In this document: one piece after another, positions 41,412 through 50,981 of the stretch
Layout: each line of letters begins with the position of its first letter
Numbering within the stretch: the stretch's first letter is position 1
Assembly (NCBI GenBank): GCA_029249345.1
Contig: JAQWHM010000001.1
Location: forward strand, 1 to 64,000
Origin: UBA10348 sp002469915
GTDB lineage: Bacteria > Bacteroidota > Rhodothermia > Rhodothermales > UBA10348
Direction of reading: 5' to 3'
DNA: 64,000 nucleotides
The notes under the pieces: model-generated
Told to the model about the DNA's origin: nothing
What the model saw: only the letters and a program-made list of their open reading frames with translations
Databases searched by the model: none
Program-made: the position numbers and the translations under genes

Positions 41412-43619
41412 TTAGTAGACGTTAAAGCCCAAAGAAAACCGCATCAACAGATCGGGCACTCCCATAACATGGACCCCGACTTCTAATCGGTCAAATAAGG
41501 TATAGGCCCGACCAACGGACAATGAAGTAGGAATCAGGCCTCCTAGCACATCTTCCAAGTCTTGGGAAAACGTGTTGTCCAATCCTATAACGACCGGTTG
41601 GCCCCATTGAAGGCCACCGGACAAGGGATAAGCAATGATTTCAGCATCCGCTATTGGAACACGTTCGATTCGTCCATCGGGTAAGGTTCGGACTCCTTGA
41701 ATGAGGCCCTCAATCCGAGAGGCTTGTTGAATGAGTACGAAATCAACGTCTGATATATCGTCTCCAGCAAACAAAGCAAGCTCTCTCGGCATCGGTGCAA
41801 GGAACCCCTCTTTGGAGATAGAAAGGCTCCAAATCCCTTCACTGAGGGCTAGAGACCACAGTCCTTCACCATCGGTTACCGTACTTATGGATTCATTTCC
41901 TTTGGTTGCCTTGATTTCAGCCTGAGAGACTGCGATTCCATCCTGATTCGTTATACGTCCTGAAATAACAACGTTTTCATTCAGAATGACGAATGGAGTC
42001 GGTATGGATAAAATTTGTTGCTCTGCAACAGAAAGTGTAATCGTTGACGAACTGCGAAATCCCGCCTTGGAAGCCCCAATCCGGAATGTGCCCATGGTCA
42101 GATCAATAGAAAAGATGCCCTGGAAATTGGTTCTCGCTTCATACTCTAGACCAGTAACGACATCAACAAAGTTGACCGTCGCGTCATTTACCGGAACTCC
42201 ATCGCCATCGATGACCTGACCATTAATCCTGGAGGGTAAAGGCACCAAGTTCAATTCTACTTGAGCCGCCGAACCAGCCTGAATAACAACCGGAGTGGTG
42301 ATTTCAGCAAATCCGCTCTTGGAGGCTTTAAACTCATAATTCCCGACCGTTAAGCTATCTGTATAAGTAGCCCCATCTGGGTTGATCCAGTTTGCAGGAG
42401 GGTTGTAACCACCATCCGTGGAACGGGCTCGAACAGTAACTCCAATGATGTCAGATCCATAATTAGCAGACATGGTTTTGAATGTGAATTCACCCATATT
42501 CGTAACGTAGGAGAATTCGCCAAATACACTGGTACTACCGGCTCCTTCGCGATCATTTGCAATTACAAACCAGCGATAGTCCCCGCTTCTGAATACTTCC
42601 GAAGCAGGAACGGTCAGAAATTCATTCGGCGTATTACTAGAATACACCATGACATCCGATACCCGTCCGCTATCGCTAATTCGTTCAAAAATGGACAGGT
42701 CATAGGAAAGCGCATTTTCAACGTTTTCCCATTCAAATTCGATGTCAGGTCGCTCTGTGATCCGCTCAATACCAACGGGATAGGACAAATCAGCACTTGC
42801 CAAAGACGCGGCATCCCCAAGGGTAAACGATGCGATACTACTTGTAACTGAGCTCAGGAAGCCTAAATCAGTCTTACTGTAGGAATTGAGAACGGTGTAG
42901 TAGTACGTGCTTCCTAAGACGAGCGGAAGTGGATCGAACTGAATGAGCGGATCTGACTCGAAACGTTCACCATAAAGGGCTGAAGTCTGCGTGGTCAGAT
43001 GCATCCAAACTGGATTGAGACCGTCGATCGTAAGATTTCCTCCCGACTCTGGACTAATCGAAAATGGCGTACTTGAAACGACGACGGCATAGGAAACCAC
43101 ACCAGGAATACTTTCCCACTCAAACGTGGGCACGCGTTCTTCAATAGTACCAGTGGGCGCTAAGATGGTAGGCGACTCTTCTGACTCCACGATGAACATA
43201 AAGTCTTTCGAGTACCGAGTAGCTGGGTTTGAAGAAGCCTCAAGCTGAATCTCGGTAAAGGTGTCCGCATCAGAACTGGTAAGAACACCGTAGTACACGC
43301 CGACCGGAATACCCACTACAGATGGACGAAAAGAAGAACTCGTATCTCCCCGCATTTGGACCGAATACAGTCCGTAAATGCCAGGTACGTCTCCAATCTT
43401 GAGCTTCAAACCAGCAAGCGGCTCCTCCCAACGGATCTGAACCAAGTCATTCGACCTGAACATGATGGTGGTAAGCTCCGCATTTCCGCGTTCGACGAGG
43501 GGCGTCTTCAACGTGATATTTTGCGAGAACACAGGACTCACGACTGCACACAGCATCAGTACCATCAGCGTTAACTGAAGAGACTTTCGAAGAGCATGTA
43601 CTGGACGTATTAGCCGCAT
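41412..43619 (-). CDS. Large secreted protein with carboxypeptidase-regulatory-like repeats
   Basis: A 735-residue secreted protein with an N-terminal signal peptide ending in VFSQ. The first half has Ig/FN3-like stretches; the second has three carboxypeptidase-regulatory-like beta modules (VIDGDGVPVNDATV, RITNQDGIAVSQAEI, and IEGLIQGVRTLPDGRIE), as in extracellular and TonB-receptor proteins. The last about 40 residues change character: SLSVGRAYTLFDRLEVGVHV and the end in FSLGFNVY with a terminal Tyr look like the final strands of an outer-membrane barrel, joined without a linker. No T9SS sorting domain is seen. The role is unknown: surface adhesion or scaffold. Confidence 0.78.
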   Translation of the reverse strand: MRLIRPVHALRKSLQLTLMVLMLCAVVSPVFSQNITLKTPLVERGNAELTTIMFRSNDLVQIRWEEPLAGLKLKIGDVPGIYGLYSVQMRGDTSSSFRPSVVGIPVGVYYGVLTSSDADTFTEIQLEASSNPATRYSKDFMFIVESEESPTILAPTGTIEERVPTFEWESIPGVVSYAVVVSSTPFSISPESGGNLTIDGLNPVWMHLTTQTSALYGERFESDPLIQFDPLPLVLGSTYYYTVLNSYSKTDLGFLSSVTSSIASFTLGDAASLASADLSYPVGIERITERPDIEFEWENVENALSYDLSIFERISDSGRVSDVMVYSSNTPNEFLTVPASEVFRSGDYRWFVIANDREGAGSTSVFGEFSYVTNMGEFTFKTMSANYGSDIIGVTVRARSTDGGYNPPANWINPDGATYTDSLTVGNYEFKASKSGFAEITTPVVIQAGSAAQVELNLVPLPSRINGQVIDGDGVPVNDATVNFVDVVTGLEYEARTNFQGIFSIDLTMGTFRIGASKAGFRSSSTITLSVAEQQILSIPTPFVILNENVVISGRITNQDGIAVSQAEIKATKGNESISTVTDGEGLWSLALSEGIWSLSISKEGFLAPMPRELALFAGDDISDVDFVLIQQASRIEGLIQGVRTLPDGRIERVPIADAEIIAYPLSGGLQWGQPVVIGLDNTFSQDLEDVLGGLIPTSLSVGRAYTLFDRLEVGVHVMGVPDLLMRFSLGFNVY

Positions 43620-43739
43620 ATAGTCGATGCAGAAAGCACAATATGCCCTTTCCGCCTAATTTGACCTGATTTTACGACTATTAACTCAAATCCTGTGCCA
43701 ATAAGGATTTCGTCTCAAACTGGGAATCTGACGCAGCTT

Positions 43740-44681
43740 CTAGCGGTCGTTTCGCAGTATTTCTACCGTGTGAGATACCTGAGCCATCGAGCCAAATATG
43801 CCCCTTCCATTTTCCACGTTATCAACTACGTTTGGGATTTCTCCCGGAGATAATGTGGACCCTCCCTGTTGCACAAGCTGATAGCGTTGGAAATCAAAAA
43901 GATTGTCGTCTATAGCGCTCATTGTCACCTTGAGGGGGCCAAAAAATGGAACCGCGAACCAAGGAAGTTTAACACGAAGTGTCTCGTCTGGAAATACTTC
44001 GTAATTGCCTTCGAATATGGGCTGAGAGCTAAAGATCAGCAACCCTTCAAAATCCTCGGTGGTCCACTCGATAGAATCGATATCCTCAATGTCCTCACCC
44101 TCAAATATGAACTCGAAATAGGTAGGGATCAGGTTATAGATCGTTGGCTCTAGGGCTTCCATCGTAAACACAAAAATACCTTGCCGATCTTCAAACTTGC
44201 TTTGTGTTACCAACATCGAGTATTGAGCTGGATCTTTATACTCGATAGCCTCCGAACTGGGCGCGATCAGGTCGAATAAGGTCGGTACCAACGTCTGAGC
44301 AGACACTTTATCAAAAGCGGGCCCAGCATCAACCTCTAGCCGATAAGATCGTCCTCCTTCAACCAACTGCGTCTGAGCGGCTGAATAGGCTCCCGGGACA
44401 TCTAATGCCCGGACATACTCAAATGCCTTCTCAGTTTGTCCTGCAGCATCCAGCAAATGAATAGTGACTTGCGCATCATTCACAGCAAGAGCATTTGAAA
44501 CATAGACAGCATCTTTATCCTCGCTCAAATGGACCCAAACTTGTGGAAGCGGTTGGCCAGCCACCAAATAGGATTCAACTACAATTTCTGGTTCATGATT
44601 GGATCCCGATTCGGTTTCACATCCGGATATCACGAACAGCACTGCCAATGCGTAGAGAGATGTTTTCATGAGTCGTTTCAT
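43740..44681 (-). CDS. DUF4249-family lipoprotein
   Basis: A 313-residue lipoprotein of the DUF4249 family, which is usually encoded next to a TonB-dependent receptor in Bacteroidota. The signal peptide ends in lipobox VISGC; EIVVESYLVAGQPLPQVWVHLSE follows and is the family hallmark. The ATG at 44681 has AGGA 8 bases upstream. It is downstream of the receptor gene by 10 bp and shares its strand, so it is an operon. It probably binds ligand or a partner with the receptor at the outer membrane. The substrate is unknown. Confidence 0.86.
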   Translation of the reverse strand: MKRLMKTSLYALAVLFVISGCETESGSNHEPEIVVESYLVAGQPLPQVWVHLSEDKDAVYVSNALAVNDAQVTIHLLDAAGQTEKAFEYVRALDVPGAYSAAQTQLVEGGRSYRLEVDAGPAFDKVSAQTLVPTLFDLIAPSSEAIEYKDPAQYSMLVTQSKFEDRQGIFVFTMEALEPTIYNLIPTYFEFIFEGEDIEDIDSIEWTTEDFEGLLIFSSQPIFEGNYEVFPDETLRVKLPWFAVPFFGPLKVTMSAIDDNLFDFQRYQLVQQGGSTLSPGEIPNVVDNVENGRGIFGSMAQVSHTVEILRNDR

Positions 44682-44691
44682 ATCTGGCATC

Positions 44692-46941
44692 CTAAAATTT
44701 AAGTGTGAATGCCACGTTGGGAATCGGTATTGGAATTTGGGGGACATCTTCCCGCGTCACGCTGCCATCATCTTCAAATTCAAAGAAGGGAAACCAGATA
44801 TTGCTTCTGTTATACACATTTACGACTTGTAATTGCAGCTCGTACTCAGCTCCGAATAAACGTCCGGTCTTGGTAGCTCCTACATCAAGACGATGGTAAG
44901 CAGGCAGTCTAGCGCCGTTGAACGGGCTAACTAGGACATTCGTATCAGGAACCTGAAAAGGCGAATGGGTCAAACGGTATTGCGATGAAGGCTCCGTATA
45001 TGCTTGCCCGGTTGCATAGTTAAAAACCGCTGTGAGTTGCCATGTCGGGGTTAACTGAGTAGATCCGGTGACATTCAAGTCGTGAGTCCGGTCGTATTTG
45101 GGCGCGTAATAGGCGTCTTCGTTTATAGCGGGAAAACGTCGCCTCGTTTTACCATAGGTGTAGCCTGCAAACCCTGTGAATGGTCCAATTCTACCTTCCA
45201 CGAACACCTCACTTCCCCAAGCATATCCTTTTCCAAAAATGAACATTTCATGGTAATCCAGGCCGGCCACATCGGGCAGAAAAGGATCCAAGGTAAATAG
45301 GTTTTGCATGGTGCGATAATATCCTTCCCACTCCAAGCGAAAGCCTGAGTCAGATCGATATTTGAGTCCCGTAACGAACTGGTCGCCGTGGGCTGGTGGC
45401 ACTTTTGCAGCCGAGGTTAACCAAACATCCAATCCTGAAAATGCTTCATTAGATACCAGCGTCAGAAACTGGTGAAACCGACCTGTACCGAACTGGGCAA
45501 ATAAACGGTCGGTAAGTCGTCGCTCTATTGACAGACGTGGTTCAACACGGAAAAACGAACCGTTTTCAAAATAAGACCCTCTAACACCCGTAGTTATGGT
45601 CCATTGAGCTGAGGGGCGATAAATGGATTCCGCAAAGCCGTTTCCATAGAGTGAGCGCGTCCTCAAGCTGAATACATCTACGCTATCAAACTCGTTGAGC
45701 AAGTCAAACCGAAACTGACCGCCCCAAAAGCCTGCTTTAAAAGATCGACGGGAATCTGGAATAAACTCAAAATCTCCTTTGACGCTATAGTCCGTGACCT
45801 GATTGTCTTGTTCAGAATACGTAGAGGCAAATTCAAAGGACGGATTACTGAAGTAATGGGACCGCGTAAAGGTAAAGTTGGAGAAAAGACGGTCGGAAAA
45901 CAGATGGGTCCAGTTCACGCTGAATGTTTCGTTGCCATACCGCAGTTCCGCATCTACGTCCTCTACAATCGGAACGACCACTACATCCTTTCCTGCATAA
46001 AAAGACATCGAAACCCGATCGTTCTGACTCAAATCGAGATTTAGTTTCCCGTTGGCATCAATAAAGTAAAACGTATCTGGAATCCCGTTTACATCCGCAT
46101 TTCGAGCGACGGCTAGAATCGGCTCGACCGTAGATCGGCGCACAGCCAACATCCAAGAACCCCATTTGTGCGGACCTTCTATCATGGCTCTTGAAGCCAA
46201 CAATCCCAATGAAACGGTACCGTGACGGGAGTTCCGATTCCCATCCTTGTTGTAGATATCAACTACGGAACCGATTCGTCCACCGTATGAGGCCGGGTAC
46301 GCGCCTTTAAATAGACGTACGTCTTTAATGGCGTCAGGATTGAAGGTCGAAAACACACCAAAGAAATGGGAAGGATTGTACACCGTCGTGCGGTCTAGCA
46401 AAATGAGGGTCTGATCGGGGCTGCCACCGCGGATATATAAACCGCTCGAGTAATCTGATGCCGCTTTTACACCCGGCAACAACTGAAGCGATCGAAAGAC
46501 GTCGGGCTCTAAAATCGTGGGAAGCTTTCGAATCGTTGCTGTTTGCATCCGACTCGCGCCCAACTGACGTTGCTCCTCCTCCGAATCTGCTTCGGCAGTA
46601 ACAACGATTTCGCCCACCTCAAAACCCAGTGGACTCAGTTCAATATCCAGTCTGGAGTGCTCGTCCGCAGAAAGATCAATCTGAATTTCCTGACTTTGAT
46701 AACCGATGTAGGAGACTAAGATGGTGTACGTCGCGGCCGGAAGACCTGTTATGGTATAATACCCCGCCGTATTTGTCGCGGCACCCAGTAGCGAACCACT
46801 AATCCGAAGGTTCGCAAGAATGAGCGTTTCCCCAGATTCGGCATCCTTTACAAATCCGCTGATAGAGGCGGTGTCTTGGGCCTGAACTTGGCTGGTACTA
46901 CACACCAGAATTAGTAAAGCTAAGGTTGCGAAGTGTTTCAA
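44692..46941 (-). CDS. TonB-dependent outer-membrane receptor with N-terminal regulatory domain
   Basis: A 749-residue receptor from TTG 46941, which gives a clean signal peptide (residues 1-19, ending in VQA). The frame stays open to 47088, where the extra residues are not signal-like. A carboxypeptidase-regulatory-like domain (SISGFVKDAESGETL) comes first, then the plug with LPGVKAASDYSSGLYIRGGSPDQTLILLD, then a 22-strand-type barrel with an aromatic final residue. It is paired with a DUF4249 lipoprotein rather than SusD. Members import siderophores, B12 or oligosaccharides with TonB energy; substrate unknown. An intergenic region of 475 bp separates it from gyrA. Confidence 0.92.
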   Translation of the reverse strand: MKHFATLALLILVCSTSQVQAQDTASISGFVKDAESGETLILANLRISGSLLGAATNTAGYYTITGLPAATYTILVSYIGYQSQEIQIDLSADEHSRLDIELSPLGFEVGEIVVTAEADSEEEQRQLGASRMQTATIRKLPTILEPDVFRSLQLLPGVKAASDYSSGLYIRGGSPDQTLILLDRTTVYNPSHFFGVFSTFNPDAIKDVRLFKGAYPASYGGRIGSVVDIYNKDGNRNSRHGTVSLGLLASRAMIEGPHKWGSWMLAVRRSTVEPILAVARNADVNGIPDTFYFIDANGKLNLDLSQNDRVSMSFYAGKDVVVVPIVEDVDAELRYGNETFSVNWTHLFSDRLFSNFTFTRSHYFSNPSFEFASTYSEQDNQVTDYSVKGDFEFIPDSRRSFKAGFWGGQFRFDLLNEFDSVDVFSLRTRSLYGNGFAESIYRPSAQWTITTGVRGSYFENGSFFRVEPRLSIERRLTDRLFAQFGTGRFHQFLTLVSNEAFSGLDVWLTSAAKVPPAHGDQFVTGLKYRSDSGFRLEWEGYYRTMQNLFTLDPFLPDVAGLDYHEMFIFGKGYAWGSEVFVEGRIGPFTGFAGYTYGKTRRRFPAINEDAYYAPKYDRTHDLNVTGSTQLTPTWQLTAVFNYATGQAYTEPSSQYRLTHSPFQVPDTNVLVSPFNGARLPAYHRLDVGATKTGRLFGAEYELQLQVVNVYNRSNIWFPFFEFEDDGSVTREDVPQIPIPIPNVAFTLKF

Positions 46942-47416
46942 GATCGGTCTATTTGTTAGCGGAACCCCATGCTCTACGCATCTATGGGAGATTGTCTTCA
47001 GTATAGCCGCGCGAATTGCACCTTGAGCGTCACAGTTCATCCTAAATTCTAAGACAACGGTCGGATGAAGATATCCAGCAATGCACATGTCAAGGACACC
47101 ATCTTCAGAGTATATGTCTACCTATTTGAGCCTTAGATCAACTAAAGAATTCGAGATTGGCTCAGGCCAATTTGGGCGCATTTTTTCATAGACTATAATC
47201 CGTTGTAGCACAACGATTTACGCATGACACACCTATACTCGAAAAGAATGGATAAAGTACCGTTATTTTCGTATATTTTAGGATCTGATTCAGACGCTGA
47301 ACCCGCCACGTCTAACCGTGTCTGGAACTCCGATTATCATCGGTTTCCAGGACCCCGAAAAACGCGCTGAATCTGTTCGATATCTCTCTCAACAAAGGAT
47401 GTGAACGCCAGGGCGC
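46942..47416. other. 475-bp divergent intergenic region between TonB receptor and gyrA
   Basis: The left part (46942-47088) is in the open frame of the receptor, where a longer start is possible. No other gene is seen. It holds a 5-bp inverted repeat TTGGC-N4-GCCAA (47157-47170), which could be an operator. A TATAAT at 47194-47199 with TTGGGC 16 bases upstream (47172-47177) may be a gyrA promoter on plus, leaving a leader of about 200 bases. No ncRNA family is recognised. Confidence 0.5.
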
Positions 47417-50023
47417 ATGGAAGAAAAACAGCCAAGAATAATACCGCTCAATATTGAGGAGGAAATGAAATCCTCCTACATCGATTATTCGATGTCGGTA
47501 ATCGTCAGCCGAGCATTACCAGACGTAAGAGACGGTTTAAAACCCGTTCATCGACGCGTTCTCTACGGTATGGAAGAGCTTAGTGTCGGTGCAGGATCAG
47601 CGTATAAGAAAAGCGCTCGTATCGTTGGGGAAGTCCTCGGTAAGTACCATCCTCACGGTGATACTGCGGTATACGACACGATGGTTCGCATGGCGCAGGA
47701 ATTTTCCATGCGGTACCCCTTAGTGGACGGTCAAGGAAACTTTGGATCCGTAGATGGTGACAGTGCTGCTGCCATGCGGTATACCGAAGCCAGAATGACG
47801 CGTCTTTCTGAGGAAATGCTTCGGGACCTCGGCAAAGAGACCGTTGATTTCCAGGAGAATTTCGACGGTTCTCTCGAAGAACCCACTGTCCTGCCTGCCG
47901 CTGTTCCAAACCTGTTAATTAATGGGTCAGATGGAATTGCCGTCGGGATGGCTACTAAGATCCCCCCGCACAATGTAGGCGAATCAATTGATGCCACCGT
48001 TGCCTACATAGACGACAACGACATTACGATTGATGACCTTGTCAAAATTATGCCAGCCCCGGACTTCCCTACGGGTGGAATTATCTATGGGCATATGGGT
48101 GTGCGAGAAGGATACCATACCGGCCGTGGCCGAGTGGTTATGCGGGCTAGGATTCATGAAGAGGAAATTCGCCCCGGTCGCTACGCGCTTATTGCTACCG
48201 AAATTCCGTACCAGGTCAACAAAAGCTCGCTTCTTGAGAAGATTGCCATGTTGGCCAGAGATAAAAAGATTGAGGGCATCTCTGACCTCAGGGATGAATC
48301 GGATCGCGACGGAATGCGCATTGTTATCGAGTTGAAACGAGATGCAATGCCCAGTGTAGTTGAGAATCAGCTTTACAAGTACACAGCATTTCAGCAGACG
48401 TTTGGGATGAACGTTGTGGCCCTCGTCCATGGACGACCCAAAACGTTGAATCTCAAGGAAATTATTGGACACTACGTGGATCACCGCCACGTAGTGGTGC
48501 TTCGACGCACGCAATTTGAACTTCGCAAAGCGGAAGCGCGCGCGCACATCCTTGAAGGGTTGACGATTGCGCTGGATAATCTTGATGCGGTCATTAGCAT
48601 CATCAGGCATTCCAAGGACACAGATGAAGCCAAAGCAAACCTGATTGCGGGTGTTTTCCCAGCCAAACTCGGCACCGTTCAGCTCGAAAAACTGGGATTG
48701 CCTACGCATGGCGATTCCCTCTTCACGCTTTCTGAAATTCAAGCGAAAGCTATTCTTGAGCTTCGCCTGAATCGTCTCACGGGGCTAGAGCGTCAAAAAA
48801 TTGAAGACGAATACCAGACCGTTCTAGCAGAAATCGCACACTTGAATGAGATTCTTGCCGACAAAGGCCTACGGATGTCCATCATCCGGACCGAGTTGCT
48901 GGAAATGCGCGACAAGTATGCGGACGAACGTAGAACTGAAATCGATTATACCGGTGGCGGAGACATCTTCATCGAAGATCTGATCGAGGACGAACAGGTT
49001 GTCGTATCTCTTTCTAATCAGGGTTTGATTAAGCGCACCAGTTCTACCGAGTATGCCGCTCAAGGTCGCGGCGGTGTCGGTAAGCGGGGTACAGCCATGC
49101 GTGACGAGGACTTCGTTGAGCATGTATTTGTGGGTAATAACCATGACTACTTACTGTTCTTCACCGACCATGGTCGCTGTTACTGGCTTCGTATCTACGA
49201 AATCCCTGAAGGATCACGAGTCAGTAAGGGACGGTCTATTCGAAATTGCATCCAGATTGGTCCAGAAGATAGAATCCGGGCGGTTTTACCTGTTTCTAAA
49301 GAGGATTTCCGAAGCGAAGACTTTCTTAACTCGCACTTCGTCCTCATGTCCACGAAAAGTGGTCAGATCAAGAAAACCAGCCTTGAGTCGTTCTCGAGGC
49401 CACGCGTGGACGGCATTAAAGCCATTGCCGTCGATGAAGGAGATGAACTGATCGAAGCACACATGACGGATGGTAATGCTAATGTCATCATTGCTTCATC
49501 CAGCGGTGTCTGTATTCGATTTAATGAATCAGATGCCCGTCCTATGGGTCGAAATACACGTGGTGTTCGCGGTATCAGGTTGGCAGAAGGTCACTCTGTA
49601 ATTGGGATGATTGTCGTAAACGATGAGGCCAGAGACATTCTGACGATCAGTGCTAATGGATACGGCAAGCGCACCGCACTGGAAGAGTATCGTTTGCAGT
49701 CGAGAGGTGGTAAGGGCATTATTGCTCAGAAAACTACTTCGAAAACAGGTCCAATTGTGTCCATTAAGGGTGTTTTGGAAGCGAACGACCTCATGATTAC
49801 CACGGTTGGTGGAATTATGATTCGCATGGATATTGGGTCGATCTCCAAACTGGGTAGAAATACCCAAGGGGTACGTGTCATCAAAATCCGTGAAGGTGAT
49901 TCCATAGCTGATGTGACGAAAGTCCAGATCGTGGAAGACCTTGAGGAAAATACAGATGGTGAAGAGCCTGCCGTTGACTCGGTGGATTCTCAACCTGACG
50001 CACCTGACGCACCTAAAGAATAG
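47417..50023 (+). CDS. gyrA: DNA gyrase subunit A
   Basis: Breakage-reunion subunit of gyrase (868 residues). The catalytic Tyr is in AAMRYTEARM near residue 120. The quinolone-target region GKYHPHGDTAVYD has Thr at the position of E. coli Ser83, a common natural variant, with Asp87 retained. The C-terminal beta-pinwheel begins with the GyrA box AAQGRGGVGKRG near residue 555, in the Bacteroidota-type form rather than QRRGGRG. A tandem 9-base CCTGACGCA repeat encodes the acidic tail. ATG 47417 is preceded by CAGGG. gyrB is not in the window. Confidence 0.97.
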   Translation: MEEKQPRIIPLNIEEEMKSSYIDYSMSVIVSRALPDVRDGLKPVHRRVLYGMEELSVGAGSAYKKSARIVGEVLGKYHPHGDTAVYDTMVRMAQEFSMRYPLVDGQGNFGSVDGDSAAAMRYTEARMTRLSEEMLRDLGKETVDFQENFDGSLEEPTVLPAAVPNLLINGSDGIAVGMATKIPPHNVGESIDATVAYIDDNDITIDDLVKIMPAPDFPTGGIIYGHMGVREGYHTGRGRVVMRARIHEEEIRPGRYALIATEIPYQVNKSSLLEKIAMLARDKKIEGISDLRDESDRDGMRIVIELKRDAMPSVVENQLYKYTAFQQTFGMNVVALVHGRPKTLNLKEIIGHYVDHRHVVVLRRTQFELRKAEARAHILEGLTIALDNLDAVISIIRHSKDTDEAKANLIAGVFPAKLGTVQLEKLGLPTHGDSLFTLSEIQAKAILELRLNRLTGLERQKIEDEYQTVLAEIAHLNEILADKGLRMSIIRTELLEMRDKYADERRTEIDYTGGGDIFIEDLIEDEQVVVSLSNQGLIKRTSSTEYAAQGRGGVGKRGTAMRDEDFVEHVFVGNNHDYLLFFTDHGRCYWLRIYEIPEGSRVSKGRSIRNCIQIGPEDRIRAVLPVSKEDFRSEDFLNSHFVLMSTKSGQIKKTSLESFSRPRVDGIKAIAVDEGDELIEAHMTDGNANVIIASSSGVCIRFNESDARPMGRNTRGVRGIRLAEGHSVIGMIVVNDEARDILTISANGYGKRTALEEYRLQSRGGKGIIAQKTTSKTGPIVSIKGVLEANDLMITTVGGIMIRMDIGSISKLGRNTQGVRVIKIREGDSIADVTKVQIVEDLEENTDGEEPAVDSVDSQPDAPDAPKE

Positions 50024-50098
50024 TAGGTGCATCCTACTCCTCTTTCTTACGTACACGTCCTTATTCTAATTATAAAAACTCATCAGAAGTACATTCCC

Positions 50099-50896
50099 AT
50101 GAAGCGATTTCGCTTACAACGCTTTCTTGCGCTGGCACTCATCCTCGCCTTTGCTGTCTCTGTTAGCACAGCGACCGCACAAGACGGTGCAGATATGTCT
50201 GCAAAAGAAATCATTAATGCTAATATTGAAGCGACAGGAGGCCTTAAAGCCTGGAGATCCGTCAAGGATTTGAGTGTCGTAGCCGAAATCGGGATTGAAC
50301 TTCCTGGAATGGGCGCTTTACTAATTAATCTGGAATCGATCAATATTTTCCCAGGTTACGGTTACACGTCCATTGAAGTCGCTGAAGCACCAGCTGCCAT
50401 TCCTGCAGAGCAGATTAATCAAAAAGCCTATTACACCCCTCTCGAAGGATGGGTCGAAGGGGCTGCTGGTCGTCAGGATATGAACTCTTTAAGTCCTCAG
50501 CAGCGTACTCAATTCCAACGAAGCTCGCCGAAAAACGAACTCGACTACCTCGCCTATGCGGATTCTATGTTGATTAGACTCGATGATCGCGATCTCGAAG
50601 GCAAATCAGTGTTTGCGATCGACGTTGTCACTGATGGAGTATCATCCACCATGTTGTATGATAAGGATTCGTTTTTGATGGTCGCTCAAGAGGCAGAGAC
50701 ACCTGCAGGACCCTCTATCACCTACATGAGCGAGTTCATGGAAGTAGATGGCCTCATGTTTCCAGGTAAGACCTCCGTTAACATGGGTGGTCAGAATCAG
50801 GTAATCACCTTCAAGTCGATTGAGGTTAATTCAAGCGTAACTCCGAGCTCGCTAGCAACTAAAGCCGGTGTCAAGAAGATGGTCGCTCCCGAATAG
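50099..50896 (+). CDS. Secreted lipoprotein-sorting-like (LolA-like) protein, unknown
   Basis: A 265-residue secreted protein. The signal peptide ends in VSTATA; no lipobox is present. ADMSAKEIINANIEATGGLKAWRSVKDL, near the mature start, is common in a family of LolA/LppX-fold periplasmic proteins of this phylum; later strands (ALLINLESINIFPG, SVFAIDVVTDGVSS, KDSFLMVAQEAET) fit a curved beta-sheet. These proteins may bind or sort lipids or lipoproteins; the function is unproven. The ATG at 50099 is used; the frame from 50027 has no signal-peptide features. A strong terminator follows. Confidence 0.78.
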   Translation: MKRFRLQRFLALALILAFAVSVSTATAQDGADMSAKEIINANIEATGGLKAWRSVKDLSVVAEIGIELPGMGALLINLESINIFPGYGYTSIEVAEAPAAIPAEQINQKAYYTPLEGWVEGAAGRQDMNSLSPQQRTQFQRSSPKNELDYLAYADSMLIRLDDRDLEGKSVFAIDVVTDGVSSTMLYDKDSFLMVAQEAETPAGPSITYMSEFMEVDGLMFPGKTSVNMGGQNQVITFKSIEVNSSVTPSSLATKAGVKKMVAPE

Positions 50897-50917
50897 ATCC
50901 GTAATTCGGTCTTATGC

Positions 50918-50956
50918 AAAACGGGGTCCGATGGTGTAACCATCGGACCCCGTTTT
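50918..50956 (+). terminator. Rho-independent terminator
   Basis: AAAACGGGGTCCGATGGT pairs with its perfect complement across a 3-base loop and ends in TTTT. It ends the transcript of the LolA-like gene and, in reverse, may stop the convergent lysine aminotransferase transcript. Confidence 0.95.
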
Positions 50957-50981
50957 CATTTTATCTCATTTACCTGACGCT

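Noticed and set aside
47645..47690. Thr at the quinolone-resistance position of GyrA
   Set aside because: Thr at this site is a normal residue in many bacteria and the neighbouring Asp is kept, so resistance should not be inferred.
49995..50020. 9-base tandem repeat at the end of gyrA as a mobile or regulatory repeat
   Set aside because: Only about two and a half copies in an acidic low-complexity tail; replication slippage is enough.
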